A stretch of DNA of 64,000 nucleotides from the NCBI GenBank assembly GCA_902492935.1, contig CABUNJ010000004.1, positions 1-64,000 on the forward strand, read 5' to 3'. The position numbers and the translations under genes are program-made. Below are positions 1-7,460 of this stretch, in pieces. The DNA comes from an uncultured Collinsella sp. Its GTDB lineage: Bacteria; Actinomycetota; Coriobacteriia; Coriobacteriales; Coriobacteriaceae. The notes beneath the pieces are model-generated. The model saw only the letters and a list, made by a program, of their open reading frames with translations, was not told where the DNA came from and ran no database searches. Position 1 is the stretch's first letter, and every line of letters starts with the position of its first letter.

Positions 1-16
1 GCGCAACGCGTTGCGC
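1..16. repeat. 16-bp perfect palindrome
   Basis: GCGCAACGCGTTGCGC reads the same on both strands. It sits at the window edge, so its left context is unknown; it could be a hairpin or protein-binding site. No function assigned. Confidence 0.5.
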
Positions 17-54
17 TGAGTCCTGAGGCTGTTGCAATGAAAATGACAATCAAG

Positions 55-85
55 GACCAAAATAAACCTGTCCCTTTTTGGCAGG
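55..85 (+). repeat. Dispersed ~30-bp intergenic repeat, copy 1
   Basis: Begins GACCAAAATAAACC and continues GTCCC...TTTGG..AGG. A near-identical copy lies at 51986-52015, with one inserted base and about two substitutions. The copy lies at the 3' end of the small minus-strand gene. It looks like a REP-type extragenic repeat; role unknown. Confidence 0.6.
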
Positions 86-259
86 TTAGTCCCAGAAGCT
101 GTCTTCCTCATCCTCGGACTTGGGTCCGCGGTCGACGTACATCTTATGGGTACGCTTCTCCATTACAAAGGCAAGAATCGCAAATAACAGGATGCCGCCG
201 GCGAAAAGGATGGCAAAACCGGTGCGGGTGCCAAACAAAAAGGAAAAAACTGCGTCCAT
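86..259 (-). CDS. Small single-pass membrane protein (57 aa)
   Basis: A 57-codon frame starts with ATG at 259, preceded by AGAAGG about seven bases upstream, and ends with TAA at 88-86. The protein has a short N-terminus (MDAVFSFLFG), one hydrophobic segment at about residues 15-32 (GFAILFAGGILLFAILAFV), a basic stretch (EKRTHKMYVDR) and a very acidic tail (SEDEEDSFWD). The charge pattern suggests an N-out/C-in single-span protein. It is divergent from serS. I recognise no family. The RBS, the membrane segment and the absence of a better frame support a real gene. Confidence 0.72.
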   Translation of the reverse strand: MDAVFSFLFGTRTGFAILFAGGILLFAILAFVMEKRTHKMYVDRGPKSEDEEDSFWD

Positions 260-283
260 TGGGTGCCTTCTTGCGTAGTTGAG

Positions 284-313
284 TTGGGTCGTAAACGCTC
301 ATAAGTATATACT
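284..313 (+). promoter_or_regulatory. Candidate serS promoter
   Basis: TTGGGT (284-289) and TATACT (308-313) are separated by 18 bp, upstream of serS. No T-box stem or specifier-like leader is visible before the gene. Confidence 0.45.
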
Positions 314-370
314 TGCCCATACATGTACAAGGTTGCAACCTAAATGGAATGTATATCGCCGGAGGATCTA

Positions 371-1654
371 ATGCTTGATATCAAGTTTGTTCGCGAGAAC
401 CCCGATGCCATCGATGTCGCCATGGCTAACCGCCAGACGTCTTGGGATCGCGAGAAGTTCTTTGAGCTCGACGACGAGCGCCGTGCCGTCATCACCGAGG
501 TCGAGGAGCTCCAGGCTACGCGCAATGCCGAGTCCAAGAAGATCGGCGCCCTGATGAAGGAGGGCAAGAAGGACGAGGCCGAGGCCGCCAAGGAGGCCGT
601 GCGCGCCGTCAACGAGAAGATTGACGGTCTGGCCGAGCGCCGCACCGCTCTCGAGCAGGAGCAGTACGGCTTCATGGCTCACCTGCCCAACATTCCGTGC
701 GATGCCACCCCGTACGGTAAGGACGAGGACGAGAACATCGAGCGTCGCCGCTGGGGCACCCCGCGCGAGTTCGACTTCGACTTTAAGCCGCACTGGGATC
801 TGGGCACCGATCTGGACATCCTCGACTTCGAGCGTGGCAACAAGCTCTCCGGCAGCCGCTTTACCGTTCTCGGTGGCGCCGGCGCCCGCCTGGAGCGCGC
901 CCTCATCAACTTCTTCCTCGATACGCACACCAGCCGTGGTTTTAAGGAGTGGTGGCCGCCCATCGTCGTCAAGCGTCAGACCATGTTTGGCACGGGTCAG
1001 CTGCCCAAGTTCGAGGACGACGCCTATCACGTCTCGGGTGACAACTTCCTGATCCCCACCGCCGAGGTCGTGCTCACCAACCTGCACGCCGGCGAGGTCC
1101 TCGACGCCGACACCCTGCCGCGCCGCTACACCGCCTTCACCCCCTGCTTCCGCGAGGAGGCCGGTTCCGCCGGTCGCGACACCCGCGGCATCATCCGTCA
1201 GCACGAGTTCGACAAGGTCGAGATGGTCAAGTTCGCTAAACCGGAGGAGTCCGACGAGGAGCTCGAGAGCATGACCGCCGAGGCCGAGTACCTGCTGCAG
1301 CAGCTGGGCCTTCCGTATCGCGTGATTAGCCTGTGCACCGGCGACTTGGGCTTCTCTGCCCGTCAGACCTACGACGTCGAGGTCTGGCTGCCGAGCTACA
1401 ACGCCTACAAGGAGATCAGCTCCTGCTCCAACTGCGGTGACTTCCAGGCTCGCCGCGCCAACATCAAGTATCGCGACCCCGAGAACTTCAAGGGTTCGCG
1501 CTACCTGCACACTCTCAACGGTTCCGGCCTGCCGGCCGGCCGCACCATGGCCGCCATTCTGGAGAACTACCAGAACGCCGACGGTACCATCACGATCCCC
1601 GAGGTTCTGCGTCCTTACATGGGCGGTCTCGAGAAGATCGAGCCGGTCGCGTAA
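371..1654 (+). CDS. serS: Seryl-tRNA synthetase
   Basis: Charges tRNA-Ser with serine in the cytoplasm. The 427-aa length is normal for bacterial SerRS. The N-terminal ~110 residues form the charged helical coiled-coil arm that grips the tRNA-Ser long variable arm. The class II core follows, with motif 2 near residue 258 ([20 protein letters not shown]) and motif 3 near 383 ([18 protein letters not shown]). ATG 371 is chosen because GGAGG lies at 361-365; the longer frame from 344 lacks an RBS and extends past the family N-terminus ([12 protein letters not shown]). It stands alone and is followed by a terminator. Confidence 0.97.
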   Translation: MLDIKFVRENPDAIDVAMANRQTSWDREKFFELDDERRAVITEVEELQATRNAESKKIGALMKEGKKDEAEAAKEAVRAVNEKIDGLAERRTALEQEQYGFMAHLPNIPCDATPYGKDEDENIERRRWGTPREFDFDFKPHWDLGTDLDILDFERGNKLSGSRFTVLGGAGARLERALINFFLDTHTSRGFKEWWPPIVVKRQTMFGTGQLPKFEDDAYHVSGDNFLIPTAEVVLTNLHAGEVLDADTLPRRYTAFTPCFREEAGSAGRDTRGIIRQHEFDKVEMVKFAKPEESDEELESMTAEAEYLLQQLGLPYRVISLCTGDLGFSARQTYDVEVWLPSYNAYKEISSCSNCGDFQARRANIKYRDPENFKGSRYLHTLNGSGLPAGRTMAAILENYQNADGTITIPEVLRPYMGGLEKIEPVA

Positions 1655-1677
1655 CTTGGCTGCATAGGGGATATGCA

Positions 1678-1706
1678 AGGGCGCTCCTTCGGGGGCGCCC
1701 TATTTC
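1678..1706 (+). terminator. Rho-independent terminator of serS
   Basis: AGGGCGC (1678-1684) pairs with GCGCCCT (1695-1701) around a 10-nt loop, followed by a short T-containing tail. Confidence 0.75.
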
Positions 1707-1754
1707 GTGCGCAGGTCCATACCATGCCGTGCGGACAGCTCAATAGAAAACACA

Positions 1755-1768
1755 CGAACAAGTGTTCT
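1755..1768. promoter_or_regulatory. LexA/Cheo-type box before the 1828 gene
   Basis: CGAACAAGTGTTCT contains GAAC-N4-GTTC, the pattern of Gram-positive/actinobacterial SOS operators. It overlaps the expected -35 region of a possible -10 TATGCT (1789-1794). That placement would suit repression. Confidence 0.45.
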
Positions 1769-1827
1769 GTATACAGCCATCTACCTGCTATGCTTTTGCT
1801 AAATAAGAGCGAGAGAAAGGGGACGCG

Positions 1828-2205
1828 ATGGAGCTGTTTGATGATCGGGTGGTTTTGTTTGAGAGCGACGAGGGCGGGGAGTACCTGCTTGTAACGTGTG
1901 AGCCGTCTGGCATGGGCGGCCTGGTGGTTCGGCAGACGAGTGAGGGTCCGTTGACACAATGGTGCTTTGAGGAGTCGCCGCATGTGGCCGAGACCTTTGT
2001 GACGCACGAGGGACTTGTGGCGCTGGAGCACTTCTATGGAGTTGGGACTTCCAACCAGGTCGCGCGCATGCTGAGCATCTCGTTTGCCGATTATGATTGT
2101 GCCCAGCGGGTGAGATCGCTCCTGAGGGAACTTGATGCTAAGTTTGACGTGATCGAAAAGCCAATCGATCGTACGGGGAACAGCGGAATATGCGGAGCAG
2201 CATGA
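1828..2205 (+). CDS. Hypothetical protein (125 aa)
   Basis: Small acidic cytoplasmic protein; no signal peptide or membrane segment. ATG 1828 follows GAAAGGGG with good spacing. The sequence starts MELFDDRVVLFESDEGGEYL, has an aromatic middle (QWCFEESPHVAETF) and ends in a helical region (CAQRVRSLLRELDAKFDVIE). I recognise no family. The LexA-like box upstream hints at damage-linked expression, which is an inference only. It is monocistronic, followed by the tRNA-Arg promoter. Confidence 0.75.
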   Translation: MELFDDRVVLFESDEGGEYLLVTCEPSGMGGLVVRQTSEGPLTQWCFEESPHVAETFVTHEGLVALEHFYGVGTSNQVARMLSISFADYDCAQRVRSLLRELDAKFDVIEKPIDRTGNSGICGAA

Positions 2206-2241
2206 CAAAACTGCGTTCCACAAAAAAGTTTGAGATTGTGC

Positions 2242-2271
2242 TTGACTCCAATAAGCTAAAGTGGTTTTATA
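2242..2271 (+). promoter_or_regulatory. Promoter of tRNA-Arg copy 1
   Basis: TTGACT (2242-2247) and TTTATA (2266-2271), 18 bp apart, end 11 bp before the tRNA. Confidence 0.6.
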
Positions 2272-2282
2272 TGTCTTGCGCT

Positions 2283-2359
2283 GCGGCGTTACCTCAGCTG
2301 GATAGAGGGTCTGACTACGAATCAGAACGTCATAGGTTCGAATCCTATACGCCGCACCA
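2283..2359 (+). tRNA. tRNA-Arg(ACG), copy 1
   Basis: Full cloverleaf of 77 nt. The acceptor GCGGCGT pairs with ACGCCGC, the D stem is CCTC/GAGG, and the anticodon stem TCTGA/TCAGA carries loop CTACGAA (anticodon ACG). The T stem ATAGG/CCTAT holds TTCGAAT. ACCA is encoded at the 3' end. Identical copies are at 2714 and 2979. Confidence 0.97.
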
Positions 2360-2369
2360 ATTGAAATTG

Positions 2370-2398
2370 AAAGCCTCCGGCAACGGGGGCTTTTCTTT
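2370..2398 (+). terminator. Terminator of tRNA-Arg copy 1
   Basis: AAAGCCTCCG and CGGGGGCTTT pair around GCAA, followed by TTCTTTT. Confidence 0.85.
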
Positions 2399-2400
2399 TA

Positions 2401-2590
2401 TGCCGCCACCGCATGGATTCGAACCTCGGTCGAGGCGCGGGCGTAAAGAAAACGCGGAGCGTTTTTAGCCCGCGGGCGAGCGCGCCGGCAGGCGGGCGAA
2501 GCCGGTGCGGATCCGCGCAGCGGATGCGCGGAATCCTATACGCCGCACCAATCGAACTTGAAGCCTCCGGCAACGGGGGCTTTTCTTTTA
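2401..2590 (+). repeat. tRNA-linked ~190-bp module, Arg copy 1
   Basis: A core (about 2411-2531) is followed by a second copy of the tRNA-Arg 3' end (from 2532, ending ACCA at 2550) and of its terminator (to 2590). The core opens with a reversed T-arm-like block (GGATTCGAACC). It then holds nested stems: CGCGGGC/GCCCGCG around AAAACGC-GGA-GCGTTTT, then CCGGC/GCCGG, then ATCCGC-GCA-GCGGAT. The direct offset between the two tRNA tails is 191 bp. Confidence 0.8.
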
Positions 2591-2640
2591 TGGCAACACT
2601 GCCTGGATTCGAACCTCGGTCGAGGCGCGAGCGTCTTGAT
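2591..2640 (+). repeat. Truncated start of a tRNA-linked module core
   Basis: Repeats the first ~35 bp of the core (GGATTCGAACCTCGGTCGAG and on) after the second terminator, then diverges into the spacer before tRNA-Arg copy 2. Confidence 0.7.
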
Positions 2641-2672
2641 CATCACTTCGTAAAATTTTTCCAAATTGTCGC

Positions 2673-2701
2673 TTGACCCATCGAGGGGTCACGTGCATAA
2701 T
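2673..2701 (+). promoter_or_regulatory. Promoter of tRNA-Arg copy 2
   Basis: TTGACC (2673-2678), 17 bp, CATAAT (2696-2701); the tRNA begins 12 bp later. Confidence 0.8.
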
Positions 2702-2713
2702 AATCCGTGCGTT

Positions 2714-2790
2714 GCGGCGTTACCTCAGCTGGATAGAGGGTCTGACTACGAATCAGAACGTCATAGGTTCGAATCCTATACGCCGCACCA
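2714..2790 (+). tRNA. tRNA-Arg(ACG), copy 2
   Basis: Sequence identical to copy 1 in all arms, with encoded ACCA (2787-2790). Confidence 0.97.
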
Positions 2791-2800
2791 ACTGAGCTTT

Positions 2801-2828
2801 AAAGCCTCCGGTAACGGAGGCTTTTCTT
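2801..2828 (+). terminator. Terminator of tRNA-Arg copy 2
   Basis: AAAGCCTCCG-GTAA-CGGAGGCTTT, a perfect 10-bp stem with T-run. Unlike copies 1 and 3, no 190-bp module follows; 2831-2937 shows nothing recognisable. Confidence 0.85.
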
Positions 2829-2937
2829 ATATGTCGACATACTTGAGGAGTTGCTTTCGCCGTGTTTGAAAGTATCGAGTCGATCGACTGCATCAAATGA
2901 GTAAAAATCAAATTCAATAACTTTTTTTGAAAAACGC

Positions 2938-2966
2938 TTGACGATTATTCAGTCCATGTGCATAAT
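2938..2966 (+). promoter_or_regulatory. Promoter of tRNA-Arg copy 3
   Basis: TTGACG (2938-2943), 17 bp, CATAAT (2961-2966). Confidence 0.8.
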
Positions 2967-2978
2967 AATCAACAAGTC

Positions 2979-3055
2979 GCGGCGTTACCTCAGCTGGATA
3001 GAGGGTCTGACTACGAATCAGAACGTCATAGGTTCGAATCCTATACGCCGCACCA
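2979..3055 (+). tRNA. tRNA-Arg(ACG), copy 3
   Basis: Identical to copies 1 and 2, with encoded ACCA. Confidence 0.97.
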
Positions 3056-3064
3056 TTTGAGATT

Positions 3065-3095
3065 AAAGCTCCCGGCAACGGGGGCTTTTCTTTTA
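3065..3095 (+). terminator. Terminator of tRNA-Arg copy 3
   Basis: AAAGCTCCCG-GCAA-CGGGGGCTTT followed by TCTTTT. Confidence 0.85.
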
Positions 3096-3097
3096 CG

Positions 3098-3287
3098 TAA
3101 GCACTGCATGGATTCGAACCTCGGTCGAGGCGCGGGCGTGAAGAAAACGCGGAGCGTTTTTAGCCCGCGGGCGAGCACGCCGGAAGGCGGGCGAAGCCGG
3201 TGCGGATCCGCGCAGCGGATGCGCGGAATCCTATACGCCGCACCATTTGAACTTAAAGCCTCCGGCAACGGGGGCTTTTCTTTTACG
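3098..3287 (+). repeat. tRNA-linked ~190-bp module, Arg copy 2
   Basis: Nearly identical to the 2401-2590 module: reversed T-arm block, AAAACGC/GCGTTTT hairpin, ATCCGC-GCA-GCGGAT hairpin. A second tRNA-Arg tail follows (from 3227 to ACCA at 3244), then a terminator. The tail-to-tail offset is 190 bp. Confidence 0.8.
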
Positions 3288-3335
3288 TAAGCACTGCATG
3301 GATTCGAACCTCGGTCGAGGCGCGGGCGTAAAGCG
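3288..3335 (+). repeat. Truncated start of a tRNA-linked module core
   Basis: Repeats GCATGGATTCGAACC and the next ~25 bp of the core, then diverges after GGGCGTAAAG. Confidence 0.7.
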
Positions 3336-3430
3336 GACTATTTCCTGTCGACTCGTGTAAGATTCCGAGTAGGTGTCGCGGCCCATCCGCGACCACTCCT
3401 TCTCTCAACGACCGATCAGGGTGATATTTC

Positions 3431-5872
3431 GTGGCAGAGCGTCCGACATACAAGCTCAGGTTTCTCGATCCCAAGAAGCGCTTTCCGGCGATGCCCGAGC
3501 AGCCGGCGGGACGCTCATATGGCGTGGTCTGGAAACTCTTTGGCGAGGATCAGCATGAATCTTGTTATGTCGTCGAATTCGTTGGCAAAAGTCATGTGTC
3601 GCTTTTGGGCTACGTAAGCGTTTCGGGTGAGGTGTACAAGGTGGACCGCCCCGTCAGCGAGGCTCCGCTGCCCAACGATCCCGACATGGAACTGGTCCTT
3701 GACGAGTCGGATTCCGGTATTGGTGAGATTATGGTAAGGGAAGCCAACGGTGCAATGCGCGCGTGCGCGCAAACTGCCGGCTCTCCCGAAGGCCCCATGC
3801 GCGAGCAATCCGACCACGAGACATGGAATTCGATCCGCGCCCTTCCTTACGGCGAGTTCATGGCATCGATGTTCCTGCGCTACGTGATATTCGCTGACTC
3901 CGAAAATGCCATTGCGAGCACGGCGGACGCCGGCGGACTCGACGAGAGTATGCAAAATGTTATCGATAAGATCAAGCTCGTAAAGTTGCCCGAGCCGGTC
4001 GAGGTGTTTTTGGGCTTTAACACGGCACCGCTCCCTGATGCTATCGAGACGCTGCTTTACCGCGTTGACCATGCCGAGAATCCGAGCGGTATCGAGCGCT
4101 ATGCCGCCGCCCTTATGAGCGAAATTGACTTGCCCCGCCTGCGCACCATCGCTGCCAAGTCCGAGATGAGCCTGGCTCGCATTGATCGCTCAAAGATTTT
4201 CTATCTCAATTTTGATCGTAGCCTGTTGGACCAGGACGAGATTGACATGCTGCTTGCCATCGAGTGCCGTCTTAACCGCCTCTCCGGCATCCTTGAGCGC
4301 ATCGGGGCCGGATTGGCCCCTGCGGCATCCTCGCCGAGCCTTGAGGGCTGCGCGCTCTTTGATGCGTGGCATATCGCCAAGACGACCAACGATGTTCCCC
4401 GACTGCTCGATACAATCTCGAGCGATAACCCGTGGGGCAAGCCGGGAACGGTTTCGTGCCAGCCGGGCGGCGAGTGGGACGTGCGCACCCGTTTTGCGCG
4501 AATCGTTGAGGCGCTTAACGTGGTCACACGGCTCGACTATACCTATCGGGCAAACGTTGCCGAGGGGGTTATGCTCGTTCGGTTTGGGCGCTCTGTCGTG
4601 GACGCCATGCCGCAACGTGAATACGATGCCCAGGATGACGTCTGGCGCGAGTTGGACGAGGGCGTGCGTGCGATTTGGGCCGCGGAGCACGACGCGCGCG
4701 TGGCACTCACGCTTGCGGCAGCGTGTTTTGCGGCGGGCACCTGCATCACGCGCTGCTATGTGCAGATTGCTGCTCCCGACAGTGAGCAGGGCGAGCGCGT
4801 TGTCGCAACGTATTTCTTTGGGCGTGCGGCCTATCTGGCCGATTGCGTGCCTGTCGCCAAGGATCTTGAGAGCATGGACATGGACGATATGCCGTGCAAG
4901 CGTGTACTTGAGGCGTATGAGTCAACCGCTCCGGAGACGATTGAGCCTGCGGAGGTTCATGCTCGTCCGCGTGATGACCATCGCACGCTGCCGCCGGCGC
5001 TGCGCGATCTGCTGCTTGCCGATACGGCTGACGAGTTGGAGGTCATGGAAGAGGACGACGATCCATACGTGGCCCGTGTTGTTGAATTGCGCGAGCAGGC
5101 AAAAGTCGACCGTACAGGTGCTTTTGAAGGCTTTTCCCGTCTTGTCGAGGAGTTGGAGGCTAAGTGCGCCGTCGCCGAGCTTTTGGCGACAGGTCCGGTT
5201 CAAACGCAGTTTTGCGATAACCAGCTGGTGCGCATGGTGCTACCGGTGTTGGAAGAAGACCGCTCTGTGCGAATCCTTCGTGCACCCGATGCGCTGTACT
5301 TTGCCCAGCACGAGATCTGCAGTTTTTACGCCGAGCAAGAGGACTTTGAACGAGCGCTGCCCGAGGTGCGCCATCTTTACGATCTGGCGCGCTCGTCCAT
5401 GCAATCGCACTTTGCGCTCATCAACGTGCTTGCGCGTCTGGAGCGCTTTGACGAGATTATCGAGGTGGCGCGCCACGGCCTACGTATTGCCAGCGATCGT
5501 TCTGCAATCGGCTACCTGTTCTATCGCTTGGCGTTTGCCTATTGGAATTGCGATCAGCTCGACCTGGCGCTAGCTTGTTACCGTCTGGTGCCGCGCGGCG
5601 AGGAGTCGGGCAGTAGCGCGCTGGAAGAAATGCAGGGCCTTATGAACGAGATGGGCGTCAGCGAGCCTCCGACGTTCGAGGAAGCGGTCGAGACCATCCG
5701 CAAGGCTGGACTCGAGCTGCCGCCAGTGTCCGCCGTGACGAATCAGCTGGCAGATGCCGCTGTGCAACTGGTCGACAACGGCTTCTTTTTCCTGGCACGC
5801 GGTTGCATCTTCCAAATGTGGCGCACCATGGGCAACGACGAGCTCGGCTCCCTCAACCGCTCGCTGGGGTAG
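3431..5872 (+). CDS. Large TPR-like protein of unknown function (813 aa)
   Basis: GTG 3431 is the start, with AGGGTGA about eight bases upstream. No signal peptide or membrane segment is visible, so it is probably cytoplasmic. The N-terminal ~120 residues look like a compact beta-rich domain (WKLFGEDQHESCYVVEFVGK). The middle is acidic and helical. From about residue 610 the chain has helix pairs resembling tetratricopeptide repeats (LYFAQHEICSFYAEQEDFER, AIGYLFYRLAFAYWNCDQLD). I cannot assign a family beyond TPR-like. It is monocistronic, between the tRNA-Arg cluster and the AAA+ ATPase. Confidence 0.8.
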   Translation: MAERPTYKLRFLDPKKRFPAMPEQPAGRSYGVVWKLFGEDQHESCYVVEFVGKSHVSLLGYVSVSGEVYKVDRPVSEAPLPNDPDMELVLDESDSGIGEIMVREANGAMRACAQTAGSPEGPMREQSDHETWNSIRALPYGEFMASMFLRYVIFADSENAIASTADAGGLDESMQNVIDKIKLVKLPEPVEVFLGFNTAPLPDAIETLLYRVDHAENPSGIERYAAALMSEIDLPRLRTIAAKSEMSLARIDRSKIFYLNFDRSLLDQDEIDMLLAIECRLNRLSGILERIGAGLAPAASSPSLEGCALFDAWHIAKTTNDVPRLLDTISSDNPWGKPGTVSCQPGGEWDVRTRFARIVEALNVVTRLDYTYRANVAEGVMLVRFGRSVVDAMPQREYDAQDDVWRELDEGVRAIWAAEHDARVALTLAAACFAAGTCITRCYVQIAAPDSEQGERVVATYFFGRAAYLADCVPVAKDLESMDMDDMPCKRVLEAYESTAPETIEPAEVHARPRDDHRTLPPALRDLLLADTADELEVMEEDDDPYVARVVELREQAKVDRTGAFEGFSRLVEELEAKCAVAELLATGPVQTQFCDNQLVRMVLPVLEEDRSVRILRAPDALYFAQHEICSFYAEQEDFERALPEVRHLYDLARSSMQSHFALINVLARLERFDEIIEVARHGLRIASDRSAIGYLFYRLAFAYWNCDQLDLALACYRLVPRGEESGSSALEEMQGLMNEMGVSEPPTFEEAVETIRKAGLELPPVSAVTNQLADAAVQLVDNGFFFLARGCIFQMWRTMGNDELGSLNRSLG

Positions 5873-5961
5873 GGGCGATATAGAGGGGCCGCACCGCGCT
5901 ATTTGTATCGGCGCGGGCGGGAGGACCCGGCAGGATCGGTAAGGCATAAAGCCGCCGAGCC

Positions 5962-6017
5962 TGCTAAAACTGTTAAACTCTGCTAAAGTTGCTAAACTTT
6001 GTTAAAGTTGTTAAAAC
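5962..6017 (+). repeat. Six-unit TGYTAAA tandem array before the AAA+ ATPase
   Basis: Units TGCTAAAAC, TGTTAAACTC, TGCTAAAGT, TGCTAAACTT, TGTTAAAGT and TGTTAAAAC follow one another with lengths of 9 or 10 bp, about one helical turn. The array ends a few bases before the gene's RBS. The phasing suggests repeated protein-binding sites. Confidence 0.75.
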
Positions 6018-6034
6018 TAGCAGAGGAGGGCAGA

Positions 6035-7117
6035 ATGACGAAAGCTGTCAACCCCTTTAAGCCAACGGCGGGCATGAATCCGCCTGAGCTTATCGGACGG
6101 GACACTGTTTTGGATGACTTTGCCGAGGCTCTTGAGAATGGTCCTGGTGCCCCCGATCGACTCATGCGCATCTCGGGCGTCCGAGGCACAGGTAAAACGG
6201 TGCTCCTTAATGCATTGGGTGACCTTGCACGCAAAAAAGGATTCGAGGTCGTTGACGTTGCCTCCAATGCTGGTTTTTGCAATAGAATCCTCGAGGCTCT
6301 GCAGCGAAACGTTCGTCTTGAATCAATCTCGATTTCCCCATCGATTTTAGGGGTCAGCCTTGGCTCCATGGAGATGTCGAAGTCGGCCTCTCATCTGGGC
6401 GAGGCGATGTACGATGCTGCGAAGCGCGGTGGTCTGCTCATTACGCTCGACGAGATCCAGGATGCCTCAACTGAGGAAATGCGCGAGCTAGGCAATGAGA
6501 TGCAGCTCTTGATCCGCCAAGGGGCGAATGTCGCTTTCGCTTTCGCCGGGCTGCCGACATCGGTAGATGGCGTGGTGGTGGATGATACGTTGACGTTCCT
6601 TCAGCGAGCCAAACATGTTGAACTTACTCGGCTTTCCGATTTTGAAGTTGGCGGATCGTTTGAGGATACGATGAGACGAGCGGGCAAGGAGCTCGACAAA
6701 GGTGCCGCTGAGCTATTAACAAAAGCTTCGGCAGGCTATCCCTTTATGGTCCAGCTGGTCGGATATTACGCTTGGCAGGTTGCTGCGCGCAGTGGGGCGG
6801 AGAGCGTGAGCGAAGAGGCGGCTCGTAAGGGTATCCAGGCGGCTCTTGATAGCTTTAATGCTATGGTGATTGCCCCAGCGCTGCGCAGGGTGTCGGAACG
6901 GCAGTTTCAGTATCTCGCGGCGATGGCTCAATGCGAGGGCGTCGATATCGCCAACGGCGATATCGCCAAGAAGATGGGTTTGTCGGCGAACAAAGTTGGG
7001 TCATATCGCAAGCGTCTGATCGATGCGGGGTTGATTGAGCCCGCGGGCTATGGCTGTGTTTCGTTTGCAATTCCGTACATGCGCGATTATCTGTTGGAGA
7101 CCGTTCGAGAGGACTAA
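6035..7117 (+). CDS. AAA+ ATPase with C-terminal helix-turn-helix region
   Basis: Cytoplasmic P-loop ATPase of 360 aa. Walker A is GVRGTGKT (about 48-55) and Walker B is LLITLDEIQD (about 134-143). A sensor-like segment reads NVAFAFAGLPTSV. The C-terminal ~80 residues read as a winged-helix domain (ISERQFQ-like helix, then NGDIAKKMGLSANKVGSYRK). This layout matches the archaeal-type/AAA_16 group of ATPases, often of unknown role. ATG 6035 follows GAGGAGGG; the longer frame from 5999 would translate the repeat array as LKLLKL and is rejected. The HTH and the array suggest autoregulation, which is inference. Confidence 0.85.
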   Translation: MTKAVNPFKPTAGMNPPELIGRDTVLDDFAEALENGPGAPDRLMRISGVRGTGKTVLLNALGDLARKKGFEVVDVASNAGFCNRILEALQRNVRLESISISPSILGVSLGSMEMSKSASHLGEAMYDAAKRGGLLITLDEIQDASTEEMRELGNEMQLLIRQGANVAFAFAGLPTSVDGVVVDDTLTFLQRAKHVELTRLSDFEVGGSFEDTMRRAGKELDKGAAELLTKASAGYPFMVQLVGYYAWQVAARSGAESVSEEAARKGIQAALDSFNAMVIAPALRRVSERQFQYLAAMAQCEGVDIANGDIAKKMGLSANKVGSYRKRLIDAGLIEPAGYGCVSFAIPYMRDYLLETVRED

Positions 7118-7166
7118 TAAAGAATGGGCTGTCCGCGCTGTCGCTGGGGCCGTCCTTGTATCTTTG

Positions 7167-7221
7167 TCTCAATCTGTAACATCTGGAGGGGATTACGGCC
7201 TGCAGATGTTACAGGTTGAGA
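7167..7221. repeat. 19-bp inverted repeat after the AAA+ ATPase
   Basis: Arms 7167-7185 and 7203-7221 are complementary with one G-T wobble; the inner 12 bp (CTGTAACATCTG/CAGATGTTACAG) are perfect. The loop is 17 nt and no T-run follows. It could be an operator or a 3'-end hairpin of the ATPase transcript. Confidence 0.65.
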
Positions 7222-7283
7222 TGATTGACTGAGACGTTTACTGGTAAAAGAGAGGTAAAAGAGGAAACGCCTCAAAATTCCCC

Positions 7284-7312
7284 TTGCCCAACTTCGGCTG
7301 TTTGGTTACTAT
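7284..7312 (+). promoter_or_regulatory. Promoter of tRNA-Ser
   Basis: TTGCCC (7284-7289), 17 bp, TACTAT (7307-7312), 14 bp before the tRNA. Confidence 0.7.
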
Positions 7313-7326
7313 AGAACGGCTGTTAC

Positions 7327-7417
7327 GGAGAGCTGACCGAGAGGCCGAAGGTGCTCGCCTGCTAAGCGAGTATGCCCCAAAAGGGCATCTGGGGTTCGAA
7401 TCCCCAGCTCTCCGCCA
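7327..7417 (+). tRNA. tRNA-Ser(GCT)
   Basis: 91-nt tRNA with a long variable arm. The acceptor is GGAGAGC/GCTCTCC, the anticodon loop CTGCTAA lies between CTCGC and GCGAG (anticodon GCT), and the variable arm is ATGCCCC/GGGCAT-like. The T stem TGGGG/CCCCA holds TTCGAAT. GCCA is encoded at the 3' end. Confidence 0.97.
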
Positions 7418-7430
7418 GTATGACTTGAAA

Positions 7431-7457
7431 GAAGGGTCCCATTTGGGGCCCTTTTTT
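7431..7457 (+). terminator. Terminator of tRNA-Ser
   Basis: AAGGGTCCC-ATTT-GGGGCCCTT followed by a T-run. Confidence 0.85.
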
Positions 7458-7460
7458 GTG

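Noticed and set aside
1..16. Palindrome as a parS or origin site
   Set aside because: It does not match the parS consensus and no parAB/dnaA genes are near.
368..1678. Long open frame antisense to serS, and similar ones opposite ppc, lacZ, uxaA and the GPH gene
   Set aside because: High-GC codon bias keeps the opposite strand open; compositions are biased, no RBS, no known domains, and the sense genes are certain.
2322..2573. Short open frames across the tRNA-Arg repeats (also 2413-2676, 2958-3290, 3041-3268, 7309-7632, 7362-7694)
   Set aside because: They are translations of T-arm and terminator sequence (GFEPM/GFEPRS-type peptides), lack ribosome sites and overlap tRNA genes; such frames are a common false call next to tRNAs.
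5962..6017. CRISPR array
   Set aside because: Units are 9-10 bp without spacers and there are no cas genes; the same holds for 19694-19774.
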